Shown one piece after another: positions 1 to 9,190 of a DNA stretch of 48,682 bases. The notes beneath the pieces were generated by a model. It did no database searches and was not told the origin of the DNA. It saw only the letters and a list, made by a program, of their open reading frames with translations. The DNA is from an uncultured bacterium (GTDB taxonomy: Bacteria; Bacteroidota; Bacteroidia; Bacteroidales; CAIXTV01): NCBI GenBank assembly GCA_903922465.1, contig CAIXTV010000167.1, forward strand, positions 1 through 48,682. Direction: 5' to 3'. Position 1 is the stretch's first letter, and each line of letters begins with the position of its first letter. A program made the position numbers and the translations under genes.

Positions 1-96
1 AATATTGCAATAATAGGTTTATACAGGGAAGACAAGAAAAAATAAATATTAGACCAAGAAAATAACTTAAGTTCACAGCACCAATTCAAGTATTTA

Positions 97-255
97 TTAA
101 TTTAGTGGCATGAAATATTGCATTTGCGAGTTGAATCTGCCCTTATAGTATGAATTTAAAATAGCACATAAGTCCGGATGCAATTTTATTTGTTGAAGTT
201 GAGTACGTGACTCTTCATCTGCTATTTGCTCAAAAAGAAAATCTAGAATATTCAT
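97..255 (-). CDS. small ORF, 52 aa, unknown
   Basis: An ATG-started frame of 52 codons encodes a mixed helical sequence that begins MNILDFLFEQ and ends QYFMPLN. It has no signal peptide and no recognisable domain. It lies downstream of the T9SS protein on the same strand. Its composition looks protein-like rather than random, but it is short and could be a remnant or chance. I do not recognise it. Confidence 0.3.
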   Translation of the reverse strand: MNILDFLFEQIADEESRTQLQQIKLHPDLCAILNSYYKGRFNSQMQYFMPLN

Positions 256-422
256 AGGATTTCGATTTGAGATTATACGATTTATTTTTTATCTACAAAA
301 ATACAAAATTAATTCGAATTAATTCATTGCAATAATTAAATTCATATCTGAAATTTGTAGTGAATAATCATGTTAAACGCAATGTTTCGGAAATGTTTAT
401 TAAAGACCTATTGCTATTTATT

Positions 423-1484
423 TCATTTTATCACCAACTTAATGGTTTGTGCCTCCTCATTGCTGATGGTTTTAATAAAATAAATCCCTTTAGGAGCAAA
501 GGAAAGGTCAATTTCATCGAAAGGCTTGAGTTGAAATTGCGAATAAACTTTTTTTCCAATAACATTATATACTTCCAATAAATCGATAGTGTTTTGAGAT
601 TGAATGTTTCTTATAAAGAACTTTCCATCTGATGGATTAGGATACACCTCAAAGCTTTCTTTTTCGATATTTGATATGGCTGTTGAGCTTGAAACTATGG
701 GTTGATAACGAAGCACAGGGGTTTGAGGAGTTCCATCACTTGAAGTCACTCCATAAACCATAATGGGCTGAAAAATGGTATCGACAAACCAATAATAATA
801 ATCGTCTGAAATTACATTATCGGTAGCAGGCACTCCAACAATATAAGATACAATATGAAAACTTTCAACCACATGCACTCTAAGTGCCTTATTAAATGCA
901 CCAGTGGGTAAAATCAATTGTCCCTGCATGTCTGCATTTATCGAAACCGAACCACTAGTGATTCTCATCGAATCTTCTCCTACATTAAAAGGAGCATAAT
1001 CTCCACTATAGCTTGAAGTGAAGGTTTCGCCTGCAGTTATAGGGAAATGAAATTCGGTGGCAAAGGTTCCATTCTTGTAAATGCCGTAATTGGTATAACT
1101 TGCAAACCAACCAAGCCTCTTTATATCATTGGCTGTGTTTTGATAGTAAAAATAACCCGTAGCTCCACTTTCACTACGAGCAATGCTTGCTGTTGGAAAA
1201 GAATCTTTGCCTAAACTTGCAGGCACAGTGGCAGGATTGACAAACACAAAATCATATGTTGTTCCTGCATTCATTAAAGCCGATTCGTCCCACACTTTCG
1301 AAGTCACAGTTCCAACTCCAGTTGCATCAAAACCAAAAGTATTGGCATTGATATAATGAACCGTGTCGCCAATAGTAGGCATTTGATGAGTGTTTGAAAT
1401 GGTGACTAATTGGGCATTGGAATTCATTGCAATAAAAAGAAACAATACTGCAATATAGATTGAAATAGTAAATTGTTTTTTCAT
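423..1484 (-). CDS. T9SS type A sorting domain-containing secreted protein
   Basis: A 353-residue exported protein. I chose the start at MKKQFTISIY because it gives a classical signal peptide ending near NSNAQ; an in-frame ATG seven codons upstream would put a polar tail in front of it. The middle is beta-rich with no named domain (repeated Tyr/Thr/Gly-rich strands). The last 75 or so residues are a Por secretion C-terminal domain: the YPNPSDGKF motif, then VYNVIGKKVY, then a KGIYFIKT strand and a basic end (KLVIK). By family knowledge such domains direct proteins through the type IX system to the outside of the cell. Substrate and role are unknown. Confidence 0.85.
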   Translation of the reverse strand: MKKQFTISIYIAVLFLFIAMNSNAQLVTISNTHQMPTIGDTVHYINANTFGFDATGVGTVTSKVWDESALMNAGTTYDFVFVNPATVPASLGKDSFPTASIARSESGATGYFYYQNTANDIKRLGWFASYTNYGIYKNGTFATEFHFPITAGETFTSSYSGDYAPFNVGEDSMRITSGSVSINADMQGQLILPTGAFNKALRVHVVESFHIVSYIVGVPATDNVISDDYYYWFVDTIFQPIMVYGVTSSDGTPQTPVLRYQPIVSSSTAISNIEKESFEVYPNPSDGKFFIRNIQSQNTIDLLEVYNVIGKKVYSQFQLKPFDEIDLSFAPKGIYFIKTISNEEAQTIKLVIK

Positions 1485-1795
1485 TTTCAAGGATATTAAA
1501 TTCATTATAAGGTTGGCTTACCATTACTAAAGTGAAATGGTATTGCAATATTAATCATTTTTCAAATAATATCGAAAATTTAGAATGATTATTTGAGATA
1601 AAAAATGGAATTGAATTTTCCCCCACCATTCTTAATCATGAGAAATCATTTAAGAAATAAATGTATTTCGAAAGGGATATTGCCACAAATTCGCAACGAC
1701 AATAAGTTTCACAGAGATATGAAATGATATAAATGAAGAAGATTACAGCATTAGCTTATTATTCTGAAGACCTACTGCCTACCGCCTACTGCCTA
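1485..1795. other. intergenic, contains short CCTACTGCC repeat
   Basis: No gene is seen. The distal end (1771-1796) holds the phrase cctactgcctaccgcctactgcctat, a short degenerate repeat of a 7-9 bp word of the kind scattered between genes in Bacteroidota. No clear terminator hairpin or promoter was found. Confidence 0.5.
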
Positions 1796-1796
1796 T
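1771..1796. repeat. short CCTACTGCC/CCTACCGCC tandem word
   Basis: The words cctactg, cctaccg and cctactg follow one another immediately after the stop of the neighbouring exported protein. It is a short low-complexity repeat with no assigned function. Confidence 0.6.
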
Positions 1797-2308
1797 TACT
1801 CTTTTAAAGTTTTTGATAAGGCTATAAAATCTTTTTTAAGCTTATCCTTATATTCAAGAATAGTCCAGCACATGATTTTATAAAAATGAGTTTTAGTTTC
1901 AACTATGGTAATCAGCATATAGAAATTGGTGCCGGTTTCTGTCCAACTCATCTCAACTTGTGAATGTTTGTTGCCATTTGCTTCGAATTGGCTAATAGTC
2001 CCCAGTTTTCTATTGTTCGAATCAATTTTATAGTCTTTTGTGAAATCTTCTAAAAAATCATTTGAATTTACGAATTTGGCTCCCAAGTTAATTAGGTCTT
2101 CTTTTGAATCTTCGATGACTACAATATAAGCCTCTTTATTTGTGTTTTGATATTGTAAGGAAGCTGCGCTGTTTAAATCAAAAGCTTTGGTCATATAATC
2201 GGGAAGGTCTATTGTGAAACAGTTTCCTCCTTTTGTAGGGCTTAGACTTTGAGCATTAGCACATAGCGAACTAATAATTGCAATACAGATTATAAGTGTT
2301 TTTTTCAT
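1796..2308 (-). CDS. small exported protein of unknown function
   Basis: A 170-residue protein with a signal peptide from MKKTLIICIA to about CANAQ. The start is placed at that ATG rather than at the in-frame ATG eleven codons upstream because the lipophobic MEIYVSF extension would spoil the signal. The mature part alternates strands and helices, including KHSQVEMSWTE and a C-terminal basic helix (YKDKLKKDF). This loosely resembles small periplasmic proteins of Bacteroidota with no named function. It lies 90 bases downstream of the TonB-dependent receptor and may be cotranscribed with it. I do not recognise a family. Confidence 0.75.
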   Translation of the reverse strand: MKKTLIICIAIISSLCANAQSLSPTKGGNCFTIDLPDYMTKAFDLNSAASLQYQNTNKEAYIVVIEDSKEDLINLGAKFVNSNDFLEDFTKDYKIDSNNRKLGTISQFEANGNKHSQVEMSWTETGTNFYMLITIVETKTHFYKIMCWTILEYKDKLKKDFIALSKTLKE

Positions 2309-2398
2309 GATTTTGTTTTTAAATGATACATAAATCTCCATCAGGGAAAATGTATTCCTTTATAGATTTAAGATTGAAAAATGAAATTACCGAATCTT

Positions 2399-4714
2399 TT
2401 AGAAAGTCAATCCCATACCAAAATTCCACATCAATGGCAATTGATTTACGCGTTCGTTTTTAATACGGTCGTAATAGAAAATATTTTCACGATTATATGC
2501 ATTGGTCACGCCGGCGTTTATTTCAAGAATAACGGTTTCTGAGAAACGGATTTTACGCTTCAAATTTACATCTAAACGATGATACCATGGCAAACGTGCC
2601 TGATTATAATCGGCATATTGTATGCCAATGCTCTCGTTAACGGTGGTGTAATCGGTGCTAACACCTCCCGTGAAAGGGATAATTCCATAAAACCCTTGTG
2701 TTTGAGTAAAGGGAAAACCTGAGCCCAAATTCCAACGTGCACTTGCTTCCCAACAATTAAACTTACCCCATTGATAGGTAGCAACAATGTTGATGTTGTG
2801 ACGACGGTCGTAATGAGTGACATAAGTCACATAACCATCGTAACGATTCACGAAGCCTAAAGAATACACAGCCCAGAAATAAATGTTTTTATATTCATAT
2901 TTCAAGGAAAAATCAACACCTTCAGCATCACCGTTTTCAATAATGAAATCTTTCTTGAAATAATCGGGTTTAGTGGAATAATCGGCATTATCATCGAAAA
3001 TCTTATTTCGGTTTATTTCGCTTAGCTGGGAGAAGAACTTATAATAACCTTCGATGTTAATGTTCAGATTCTTATTGATATCCCATTCCATTCCAACAAT
3101 AATATGTTGCGATTTCTGTAACTTATGAGTAACTTCTTTTCCATCGAATTTTTCAGGTAAATTATCAGGACCCGATAGGAATCCGTAAAACAAGTTCACG
3201 ATATCACGGTCGGAAGTTGCACTAATGAGGTTTTGCGAATACCAACCTCCTGCAAACTTAAACCTAATTTTATTAGAAGCATTGAATTTTATAGCCAAAC
3301 GGGGTTCAAGAGATGCATTTGAAAGAGATGCATAATATTGTAATCGCAAACCGGGTTCTAAAACAAAATTACCTAAAACCCATTTGTATTTCATGAAACC
3401 GGAAATTTCGGTAGTGTTTTCTTTTTGAGCAATCTTACGGTTAAGATTATTAAAATAATCGAAATTTGTTGTAAATCCGTTCAATTCGAAACCATATTTC
3501 CATTGGTTTTTCCCTGAAAAGGTAGTGAAATACATTCCAATGTTAAAACCGTTTATTTCACTCGTACGAGGAGCTAGAGAAGCTTCTTTCAGTGCAATAT
3601 TATATCGTGAGTAGGAGACAATGCCTTCGATAAGTGAAGATGAATTAGCAGGTACCACAACAAAGTTAGTTCCTAAACCAAAACTTTTCCAGTTAAACTC
3701 TGAAACAGCTTTGTAATTCACATTATCAGAGAAATTAAAACCGAAGAAGTTTATTTTACTCCCACTTGTAGTATTGAAAGAAAGCTTTGCATAAAAGTCG
3801 CTAAAGTTAAAAGGGAGTCCTGCAGTGTCGATATAATTGTAAAACAATTTCGAACTTTCCTTTAAATAGGAGTTTTTGAAGGAAAGAATGAATGAAGAAC
3901 TTCCTCTACTCGAATCAGTTTGCTTTACAATAGGTCCTTCAAGAAGTATCTTGGCTCCAAAAGTAGAAGCATCAAACTTACCTGAATAACGTTTTTTATT
4001 ACCATCACGGGTTTTAATGTCCATTACCGAAGAAATCCTTCCACCATATTCAGCGCCAAAGCCACCGGTATAAACATCGGCATTACGTAAGATATCGGTG
4101 TCAAATACCGAGAATAATCCAATAGAATGGAAAGGATTATAAATTACCATTCCGTCAAGCAACACCTTATTCTGAATTGGCGAACCCCCTCTGATATATA
4201 ATTGACCTCCCTGATCACCTGTAAAAATAACTCCTGGCAACACTTGTAAATATTGTGCAAGGTCAGCTTGTCCTCCAACAGTTGGCAATGATTTTACTTG
4301 TTTAGGACTTATCTTTACCACTGAGGTTTTGGTTTCGGTTTTCGATTCTTGTTTCTCGGCCGAAACGTTAAATGTCTTAAGGTTATACATTGTTTTGGTC
4401 AGAAATAATTTTTTCGAAAGAACTTCCCCTCCTTGCAAAACAATAGGTTGTACAATTGAATCGTATCCTAAACTGGTAATCATTAAAGTGTAATTCCCCG
4501 GTGGAACCATACTAATGGCGAAATATCCATTCACATCTGTGGAAGCTCCATAAGTGGTTTTCTTTAGATATACATTCGTGAAGATGACGGGTTCACCATT
4601 TTCTTTTTCATAAACAAACCCCCTGATAGTGGCGTTTTGAGCATGACTGTTTTGAATTGAAACTAAAGAAATGAAAATTGAGAAAAATAAAAATACTGAG
4701 TAGCGAAATTTCAT
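2399..4714 (-). CDS. TonB-dependent receptor, carboxypeptidase-regulatory-like N-terminus
   Basis: A 771-residue outer-membrane receptor. A signal peptide (1-26, ending NSHAQ) is followed by a CarboxypepD_reg-like beta-sandwich at about 28-110 (GFVYEKENGEPV, TDVNGYF, MVPPGNYTL). The plug domain is at about 130-245 (LPTVGGQADL, QVLPGVIFTGDQGG, YIRGGSP, LLDGMVIYNP, GGFGAEYGGRIS). The rest is a 22-strand-type barrel ending in an aromatic residue (GMGLTF), as is usual for outer-membrane proteins. Receptors of this build import ligands using TonB energy. No SusD partner is adjacent, so a polysaccharide-utilisation role is not indicated and the ligand is unknown. A TATTTTTG element lies about 60 bases upstream of the start. 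Confidence 0.93.
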   Translation of the reverse strand: MKFRYSVFLFFSIFISLVSIQNSHAQNATIRGFVYEKENGEPVIFTNVYLKKTTYGASTDVNGYFAISMVPPGNYTLMITSLGYDSIVQPIVLQGGEVLSKKLFLTKTMYNLKTFNVSAEKQESKTETKTSVVKISPKQVKSLPTVGGQADLAQYLQVLPGVIFTGDQGGQLYIRGGSPIQNKVLLDGMVIYNPFHSIGLFSVFDTDILRNADVYTGGFGAEYGGRISSVMDIKTRDGNKKRYSGKFDASTFGAKILLEGPIVKQTDSSRGSSSFILSFKNSYLKESSKLFYNYIDTAGLPFNFSDFYAKLSFNTTSGSKINFFGFNFSDNVNYKAVSEFNWKSFGLGTNFVVVPANSSSLIEGIVSYSRYNIALKEASLAPRTSEINGFNIGMYFTTFSGKNQWKYGFELNGFTTNFDYFNNLNRKIAQKENTTEISGFMKYKWVLGNFVLEPGLRLQYYASLSNASLEPRLAIKFNASNKIRFKFAGGWYSQNLISATSDRDIVNLFYGFLSGPDNLPEKFDGKEVTHKLQKSQHIIVGMEWDINKNLNINIEGYYKFFSQLSEINRNKIFDDNADYSTKPDYFKKDFIIENGDAEGVDFSLKYEYKNIYFWAVYSLGFVNRYDGYVTYVTHYDRRHNINIVATYQWGKFNCWEASARWNLGSGFPFTQTQGFYGIIPFTGGVSTDYTTVNESIGIQYADYNQARLPWYHRLDVNLKRKIRFSETVILEINAGVTNAYNRENIFYYDRIKNERVNQLPLMWNFGMGLTF

Positions 4715-4774
4715 AAATGATGGAGAATAAGATTCTTTAAATAGGATGTAAAATTAGATGATTTTTCTTATCAG

Positions 4775-4782
4775 CAAAAATA
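4775..4782 (-). promoter_or_regulatory. Bacteroidota -7 element for the TonB receptor
   Basis: On the minus strand the bases read TATTTTTG, a full match to the TAnnTTTG -7 consensus known from Bacteroidota. It lies about 60 bases upstream of the receptor start. In such AT-rich DNA a chance match is possible. Confidence 0.4.
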
Positions 4783-5397
4783 AATTTCGAATTAGGCTTG
4801 TATTCAATACAAATAAAGGCCATCATAGCTTTGTAGCTGTGAATGATATGTTATATTTAGATTTTTTATTTGCCATAAATTCAAATATGTATTTTTTAGA
4901 ATTTTAATTTAAATCCGACCCAAAGCAATACCATTTAAATGGAATTTATTCAAGAATGGAATAGCACATTTAATCAATTTTATGCGATGAATTGAATTAA
5001 CGAAAGTGAGTAGGGACGATAAAGGACCCAAACCATTATTGAATCAAAATTTTAAACTTTTATTTTGCTATGATTGGGAATCACTAAATAGTTTTTTTTG
5101 GCAAAATTCAATGAAGAAATGGAATTAGCTTAAAAATGATTACTTCCAAAATGAAAAAGGACAAAAACGTATAGTCTAAGGAGAAAAATGATGTTTTAAA
5201 TAGACTTTTTATACTAATACTAGCACTACAGTAAATTCAATTTAATATTACATCTTTTCTGAAAATTGTTCTCAATTGACGTATAATCAATTCAAAAACC
5301 ATAATAATGCTTTTGAAATTTAATCAATTCCATATTGTTAACAGTTTTTATATGATAAGTTGAAGAATATAAATGAAGATTTTACACTAAAAATGCT

Positions 5398-5405
5398 TTA
5401 CTTTG
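5398..5405 (+). promoter_or_regulatory. candidate -7 element for the ABC/BtrH operon
   Basis: The bases TTACTTTG match the TAnnTTTG consensus at seven of eight positions and lie 47 bases upstream of the first gene of the block. No convincing -33 TTTG is seen at the right distance, so this is tentative. Confidence 0.3.
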
Positions 5406-5452
5406 CACTATAATTAAAATAAAATTACAAGGTCGAATTGAAGGGATATTGA

Positions 5453-6208
5453 ATGAGTGAACTTCTGAACATAATAGAAATAAAAGGTTTACGAAAAAAG
5501 TATAAAGGAGCTGAAGATGAAGCCTTAAAAGGAATAGATTTAAATATTCCTAAAGGAGCCTTTTATGGTTTATTAGGGCCAAACTCAGCAGGGAAAACTA
5601 CCTTGATTTCTATCTTATGTGGATTGTTGAAAATTTCTGAAGGGGAAGTTTATCTCGATGGAATAGATGTAAAAAAAGAATCGGGTAGAATTAAAAATTT
5701 AATTGGTCTAATCCCTCAAGAAATAGCACTTTATCATAACTTAAGTATCCGCGAAAACCTTAAATTCTTTGGGCAAATGCAGGGAATATTCGGAAAGGAT
5801 TTGAAGAAAAGAGTTGAAGAATGTCTCGATGTGGTTAAACTTCAATCTCATGCTAATAAGCTAGTATCTAAATGTTCGGGAGGGATTAAAAGAAGGGCAA
5901 ATTTGGTAGCAGGTTTAATACATAAACCTCAAATAATATTTTTGGATGAACCAACGCTAGGAGTTGATGCTCAATCGCGTAATTTAATTTTCGAATATCT
6001 TCAAACATTAAACTCAGCAGGAGCAACTCTAATCTATACTACTCATTATATGAAAGAAGCCGAAACCCTTTGTTCTTGGGTGAATATTATTGATAATGGA
6101 AATATTATAGTACAGGGAGCTCCACAGGAACTCATAACGAACCATCCTAATTGTAATGATTTGGGACAGGTTTTTATTTCTTTAACAGGTAGAGATTTAA
6201 GAGATTAA
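5453..6208 (+). CDS. ABC transporter ATP-binding protein
   Basis: A 251-residue nucleotide-binding subunit. Walker A is GPNSAGKTT (42-50), with Ser at the position that is usually Gly. The Q-loop is around Q89. The signature is CSGGIKRR (141-148), Walker B is IIFLDEP (161-167) with the D-loop after it, and the switch His is H198 in YTTHYMKEAE. The KRR after the signature is typical of the ABC-2 exporter class (DrrA/CcmA/NatA type). The ABC-2 permease starts three bases downstream, so the two surely form one exporter at the inner membrane. It is the first gene of a tight plus-strand block containing a BtrH-like enzyme, an ACP and a sulfotransferase, which suggests export of their product. Confidence 0.95.
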   Translation: MSELLNIIEIKGLRKKYKGAEDEALKGIDLNIPKGAFYGLLGPNSAGKTTLISILCGLLKISEGEVYLDGIDVKKESGRIKNLIGLIPQEIALYHNLSIRENLKFFGQMQGIFGKDLKKRVEECLDVVKLQSHANKLVSKCSGGIKRRANLVAGLIHKPQIIFLDEPTLGVDAQSRNLIFEYLQTLNSAGATLIYTTHYMKEAETLCSWVNIIDNGNIIVQGAPQELITNHPNCNDLGQVFISLTGRDLRD

Positions 6209-6211
6209 TCT

Positions 6212-7627
6212 ATGAAGAAACTTTGGGCAGTAATTATAAAAGAAGCATTGGTGTTAATCCGGGATATACCGGGTTTGCTATTGCTTTTTCTTATGCCGAT
6301 GTTGTTGGTTATAGTAGTAACTCTAACTCAGGAAAAAGCACTCAATCAAAAAGACAATCGAATCGACATTCTATTAATCGATCACGATACAAGTGATATT
6401 AGCAGAACGATAGAAAAAGGCCTCATCGAATCGAAATATTTTAATGTTATTAAATATAGTCAACCTGATGAAGCAGAAGAACAAGAAATTAAAAACTCTA
6501 TTGCCTCAGGTCAATACCAAATAGGGATTTTCTTGCCTAAAGGTGCTTCACAATTAGCAGTTTTACGTTCTCAAAGGTTAATACAGCTTACTGTAGATAA
6601 TCCTAAAAGTATAAAAGATTCTATTAAATCGAAAAGTGGGATTTCAGGATTAACCATATTCTTTGATCCTGCAATTAAAGAGGCCTATAAAAATTCTGTT
6701 TTGAGTTCACTGAGAATGTTAATTCAGGGAGCCGAAATAAAAATTATGGTAAGCAATTTCTTTGGTGTTCTTCAAACTGAAATCAATAAGCAGTTTAAAG
6801 AGAAAATGCTTTCATACACTAAGAAAGACATAAAGATTAATATTCCTGATTTTGCGTGGAATCAAGAGTTGAATAAACAACTTAAAGAAACTATTCAGGG
6901 ATATGCTAAAGAAGATGTTGAAGTTAAGATGCCTGAATTTCCCTGGGAACCTGAAAGCTTAGTTCAAGTTCAGGAAAAATATGCTCACAAAGAAGTTTCA
7001 ATGATTAAGCCCAGTGTAGTTCAAAATAATGTTCCGGGTTTCGCTTTGTTCGCTATGTTTTTTATTGTTATTCCACTTGCAGGAAGCATTATAAGTGAAC
7101 GTAACGAAGGTGCTTATAATCGTTTACGAACACTTCCAGTTAATTATACTACTTTTTGGATAGGAAAAATTGTTGTTTATCAATTAGTGTGTTTATTGCA
7201 GTTTGCATTTATGCTTGTGGTAGGCTTATATATAATTCCTCTATTTAATGATATGCCAGCATTGGTGATTGGTAATAGTTATTTTAGCATATTTATCACT
7301 GCGTTTACCTCTGCTTTAGCTGCAATCGGTTTTGGAATGCTTATCGGAACTTTAGCTAGTACTCACGGACAAGCCGCTACATTTGGTTCGGTAATGATTG
7401 TTATACTTGCGATACTTGGAGGTAGCTTTATTCCAGTGTATTTAATGTCCCCTAATTTTAAAATCATAAGTCAAATCTCACCTCTACGTTGGGGAATAGA
7501 AGCTTTTCTTGACTTATTTGTTAGAAATGGTAATTTTACCACCGTGTTCCCAAGTTTATTGAAACTATTTGGGTTTTTTACTGTTTCTGTTATCATTGCC
7601 TCTTTTAATTATGTACGACGCAATTAG
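6212..7627 (+). CDS. ABC-2 type transporter permease
   Basis: A 471-residue membrane subunit. One N-terminal membrane helix (about 18-39) is followed by a large extracytoplasmic segment (40-280). The ABC2_membrane domain with five or so helices lies at 280-468, including an SEERNEG-like turn (SERNEGAYNRL) and GGSFIPVYLMSP near the end. Residues 191-219 and 220-248 are a tandem duplication (INKQFKEK...DFAW against LNKQLKET...EFPW). It partners with the ATPase just upstream. The family exports drugs, lipids or polysaccharide precursors; here the cargo is inferred from the neighbouring biosynthetic genes. Confidence 0.93.
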   Translation: MKKLWAVIIKEALVLIRDIPGLLLLFLMPMLLVIVVTLTQEKALNQKDNRIDILLIDHDTSDISRTIEKGLIESKYFNVIKYSQPDEAEEQEIKNSIASGQYQIGIFLPKGASQLAVLRSQRLIQLTVDNPKSIKDSIKSKSGISGLTIFFDPAIKEAYKNSVLSSLRMLIQGAEIKIMVSNFFGVLQTEINKQFKEKMLSYTKKDIKINIPDFAWNQELNKQLKETIQGYAKEDVEVKMPEFPWEPESLVQVQEKYAHKEVSMIKPSVVQNNVPGFALFAMFFIVIPLAGSIISERNEGAYNRLRTLPVNYTTFWIGKIVVYQLVCLLQFAFMLVVGLYIIPLFNDMPALVIGNSYFSIFITAFTSALAAIGFGMLIGTLASTHGQAATFGSVMIVILAILGGSFIPVYLMSPNFKIISQISPLRWGIEAFLDLFVRNGNFTTVFPSLLKLFGFFTVSVIIASFNYVRRN

Positions 7628-7651
7628 TTTTTTAAATAGGATTGTAAATTT

Positions 7652-8164
7652 ATGAAAGAAAAAGATATTCAAGTTGATTACAAAGAGCAACAGATGATAC
7701 TGTATGCTGAAAAAGATGATAACTCATATGGTCCTACACAAACAGGGTCTTATATGTCGAAGAATTATCTTGATGATTTTCAACTCAAACAAAAACATCT
7801 TGAAGAAAATGTTTCTCAAAAAGTTTTGAATGCAGAAAACAGTATGGTATACTACTATATGATGATAGAAGATATTACCTTAACTGAATTAGCAATAAGG
7901 GTTGGACTTAAACGCTCAGATGTTGAAAAACATATTACAGTGGAAGGACTTAAAAAAGCCACAATGAAAACAGTGCTTAAATATGCTGAAGTTTTCAATA
8001 TTCCTGTTGCAAATCTCTTTCAAATAGTTGCAACTCATCAGGATCGTTATTGGAAATCACATTATATTGAAAACGAAGAAATTGAAAATGGACTTTATAT
8101 TGAGCAACGAAAAACTCAAAATCCATTTGTTGTTAAAACTACAATCGAACACACTACATCATGA
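7652..8164 (+). CDS. Xre-like helix-turn-helix protein
   Basis: A 170-residue soluble protein. Residues 77-127 look like a Cro/C1-type helix-turn-helix: LTELAIRVGLKRSDVEKHI (turn and recognition helix) followed by MKTVLKYAEVFNIPVANLF, the usual last helices of that fold. The N-terminal 60 residues and the C-terminal tail are charged and not recognised. The stop overlaps the start of the BtrH-like gene (ATGA at 8161-8164), so the two are probably translationally coupled. It may be a cluster-specific regulator, or a non-DNA-binding accessory protein. Confidence 0.75.
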   Translation: MKEKDIQVDYKEQQMILYAEKDDNSYGPTQTGSYMSKNYLDDFQLKQKHLEENVSQKVLNAENSMVYYYMMIEDITLTELAIRVGLKRSDVEKHITVEGLKKATMKTVLKYAEVFNIPVANLFQIVATHQDRYWKSHYIENEEIENGLYIEQRKTQNPFVVKTTIEHTTS

Positions 8165-9171
8165 ATCATACAATAACTGACTTTCAACATAAAATGGCGG
8201 CTCATTGTGAGTCGGGAACACTAAGTGGTATTTTAAACTATAATGGTTTGGAAATAACTGAACCCATGGTTTTTGGTTTGGCTAATGGTATTTTCTTTGG
8301 ATATATGAAGATGAAGAATTTTAATTTCCCCACATTTTTTGTACGCATACAACCCGGGAAATTACGCACCAACATTGGCAAACGTTTGGGCGTAAAATAT
8401 TATTCTAAGACATATAAAAATCAGGAAGAAGCTACCCAAGAATTAGATGCATTATTATTGAAGAATATTCCGGTAGCAGTTCAGGTTGATTTTTTCTATA
8501 TGGATTATTTGCCTTCATGGTACAGGGTTCACAATAATGTTCATTTCATTACAGTTGTTGGGAAAGAGGGTAGCCAATATTTGGTTAGTGATTGTTACTT
8601 CCCTGAACTTGCCCGAATTGAACAGGATTCGCTAATTAAAGGAAGATTTGCAGGTGGTTTATCGGCACCCAAAGGTTTTATGTATTATCCAACCTTGGTC
8701 CCACAAGACCCTGACCTAAAAAAACAACTTAAGATTGGTATAAAAAAAGCCTCATTTAACATGATTAAGCTGCCAATTCCTTTTGTTGGAATTAAGGGGA
8801 TTCGCAAGTTTGGAAATAAAATCACCGAATGGCCCAGCTTTGCGCGAGATATAGAAAACCTTTCTCATGAAGTAATGAAAATAAATGTTTTGCTCGAAGA
8901 CCAAGGGACAGGTGGTGCAGGTTTTAGATATATGTATGCAACATTTCTTCGTCAAGCTTCCGAAATATTAAATAGCGAAGAGATAAAAGAAATGTCGAAG
9001 CGCTTAATGGAAATAGGGGATGGGTGGAGAGAAATTTCAGTCTTTGCTGCACGTATGGGGAAAAATAGGGATCTTGGAGTTGACAAATTAAGGGTACTAG
9101 GTGATATGATTTTAAAAAGAGCTGATGTAGAAAAAGAATTCTTCACCGATTTATATAAAATAGTTAAATAA
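8161..9171 (+). CDS. BtrH N-terminal / DUF4872 domain protein, putative ACP-dependent acyltransferase
   Basis: A 336-residue protein matching the BtrH family architecture. The N-terminal domain (about 10-180) has a papain/C39-like set of residues: C16 in AAHCESGTL, H128 in NNVHFITVVG and D144 in YLVSDCYF. The conserved EPMVFGLANG (34-43) follows the first helix. The DUF4872-like C-terminal domain (about 190-330) has the hallmark GTGGAGFRYMYATFLRQA. In butirosin synthesis BtrH moves an acyl group from the carrier protein BtrI to an amine of the aminoglycoside. An acyl carrier protein lies 19 bases downstream here, which fits that chemistry. The acceptor is unknown. The catalytic triad is read by eye. 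Confidence 0.88.
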   Translation: MNHTITDFQHKMAAHCESGTLSGILNYNGLEITEPMVFGLANGIFFGYMKMKNFNFPTFFVRIQPGKLRTNIGKRLGVKYYSKTYKNQEEATQELDALLLKNIPVAVQVDFFYMDYLPSWYRVHNNVHFITVVGKEGSQYLVSDCYFPELARIEQDSLIKGRFAGGLSAPKGFMYYPTLVPQDPDLKKQLKIGIKKASFNMIKLPIPFVGIKGIRKFGNKITEWPSFARDIENLSHEVMKINVLLEDQGTGGAGFRYMYATFLRQASEILNSEEIKEMSKRLMEIGDGWREISVFAARMGKNRDLGVDKLRVLGDMILKRADVEKEFFTDLYKIVK

Positions 9172-9190
9172 CAACAAAATATTATTCAAA

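Larger units (their letters stand above)
4715..5452. other. divergent intergenic region, 738 bp
   Basis: Very AT-rich DNA between the TonB-dependent receptor (minus) and the ABC transporter block (plus). Every frame is interrupted by stops and no RNA gene is recognisable. It holds promoter-like elements near both ends (4775-4782 minus; 5398-5405 plus). The middle shows no repeat that I could see. Confidence 0.6.

Noticed and set aside
360-581. Plus-strand 73-residue frame
   Set aside because: It overlaps the C-terminal sorting domain of the T9SS protein and has no domain of its own.
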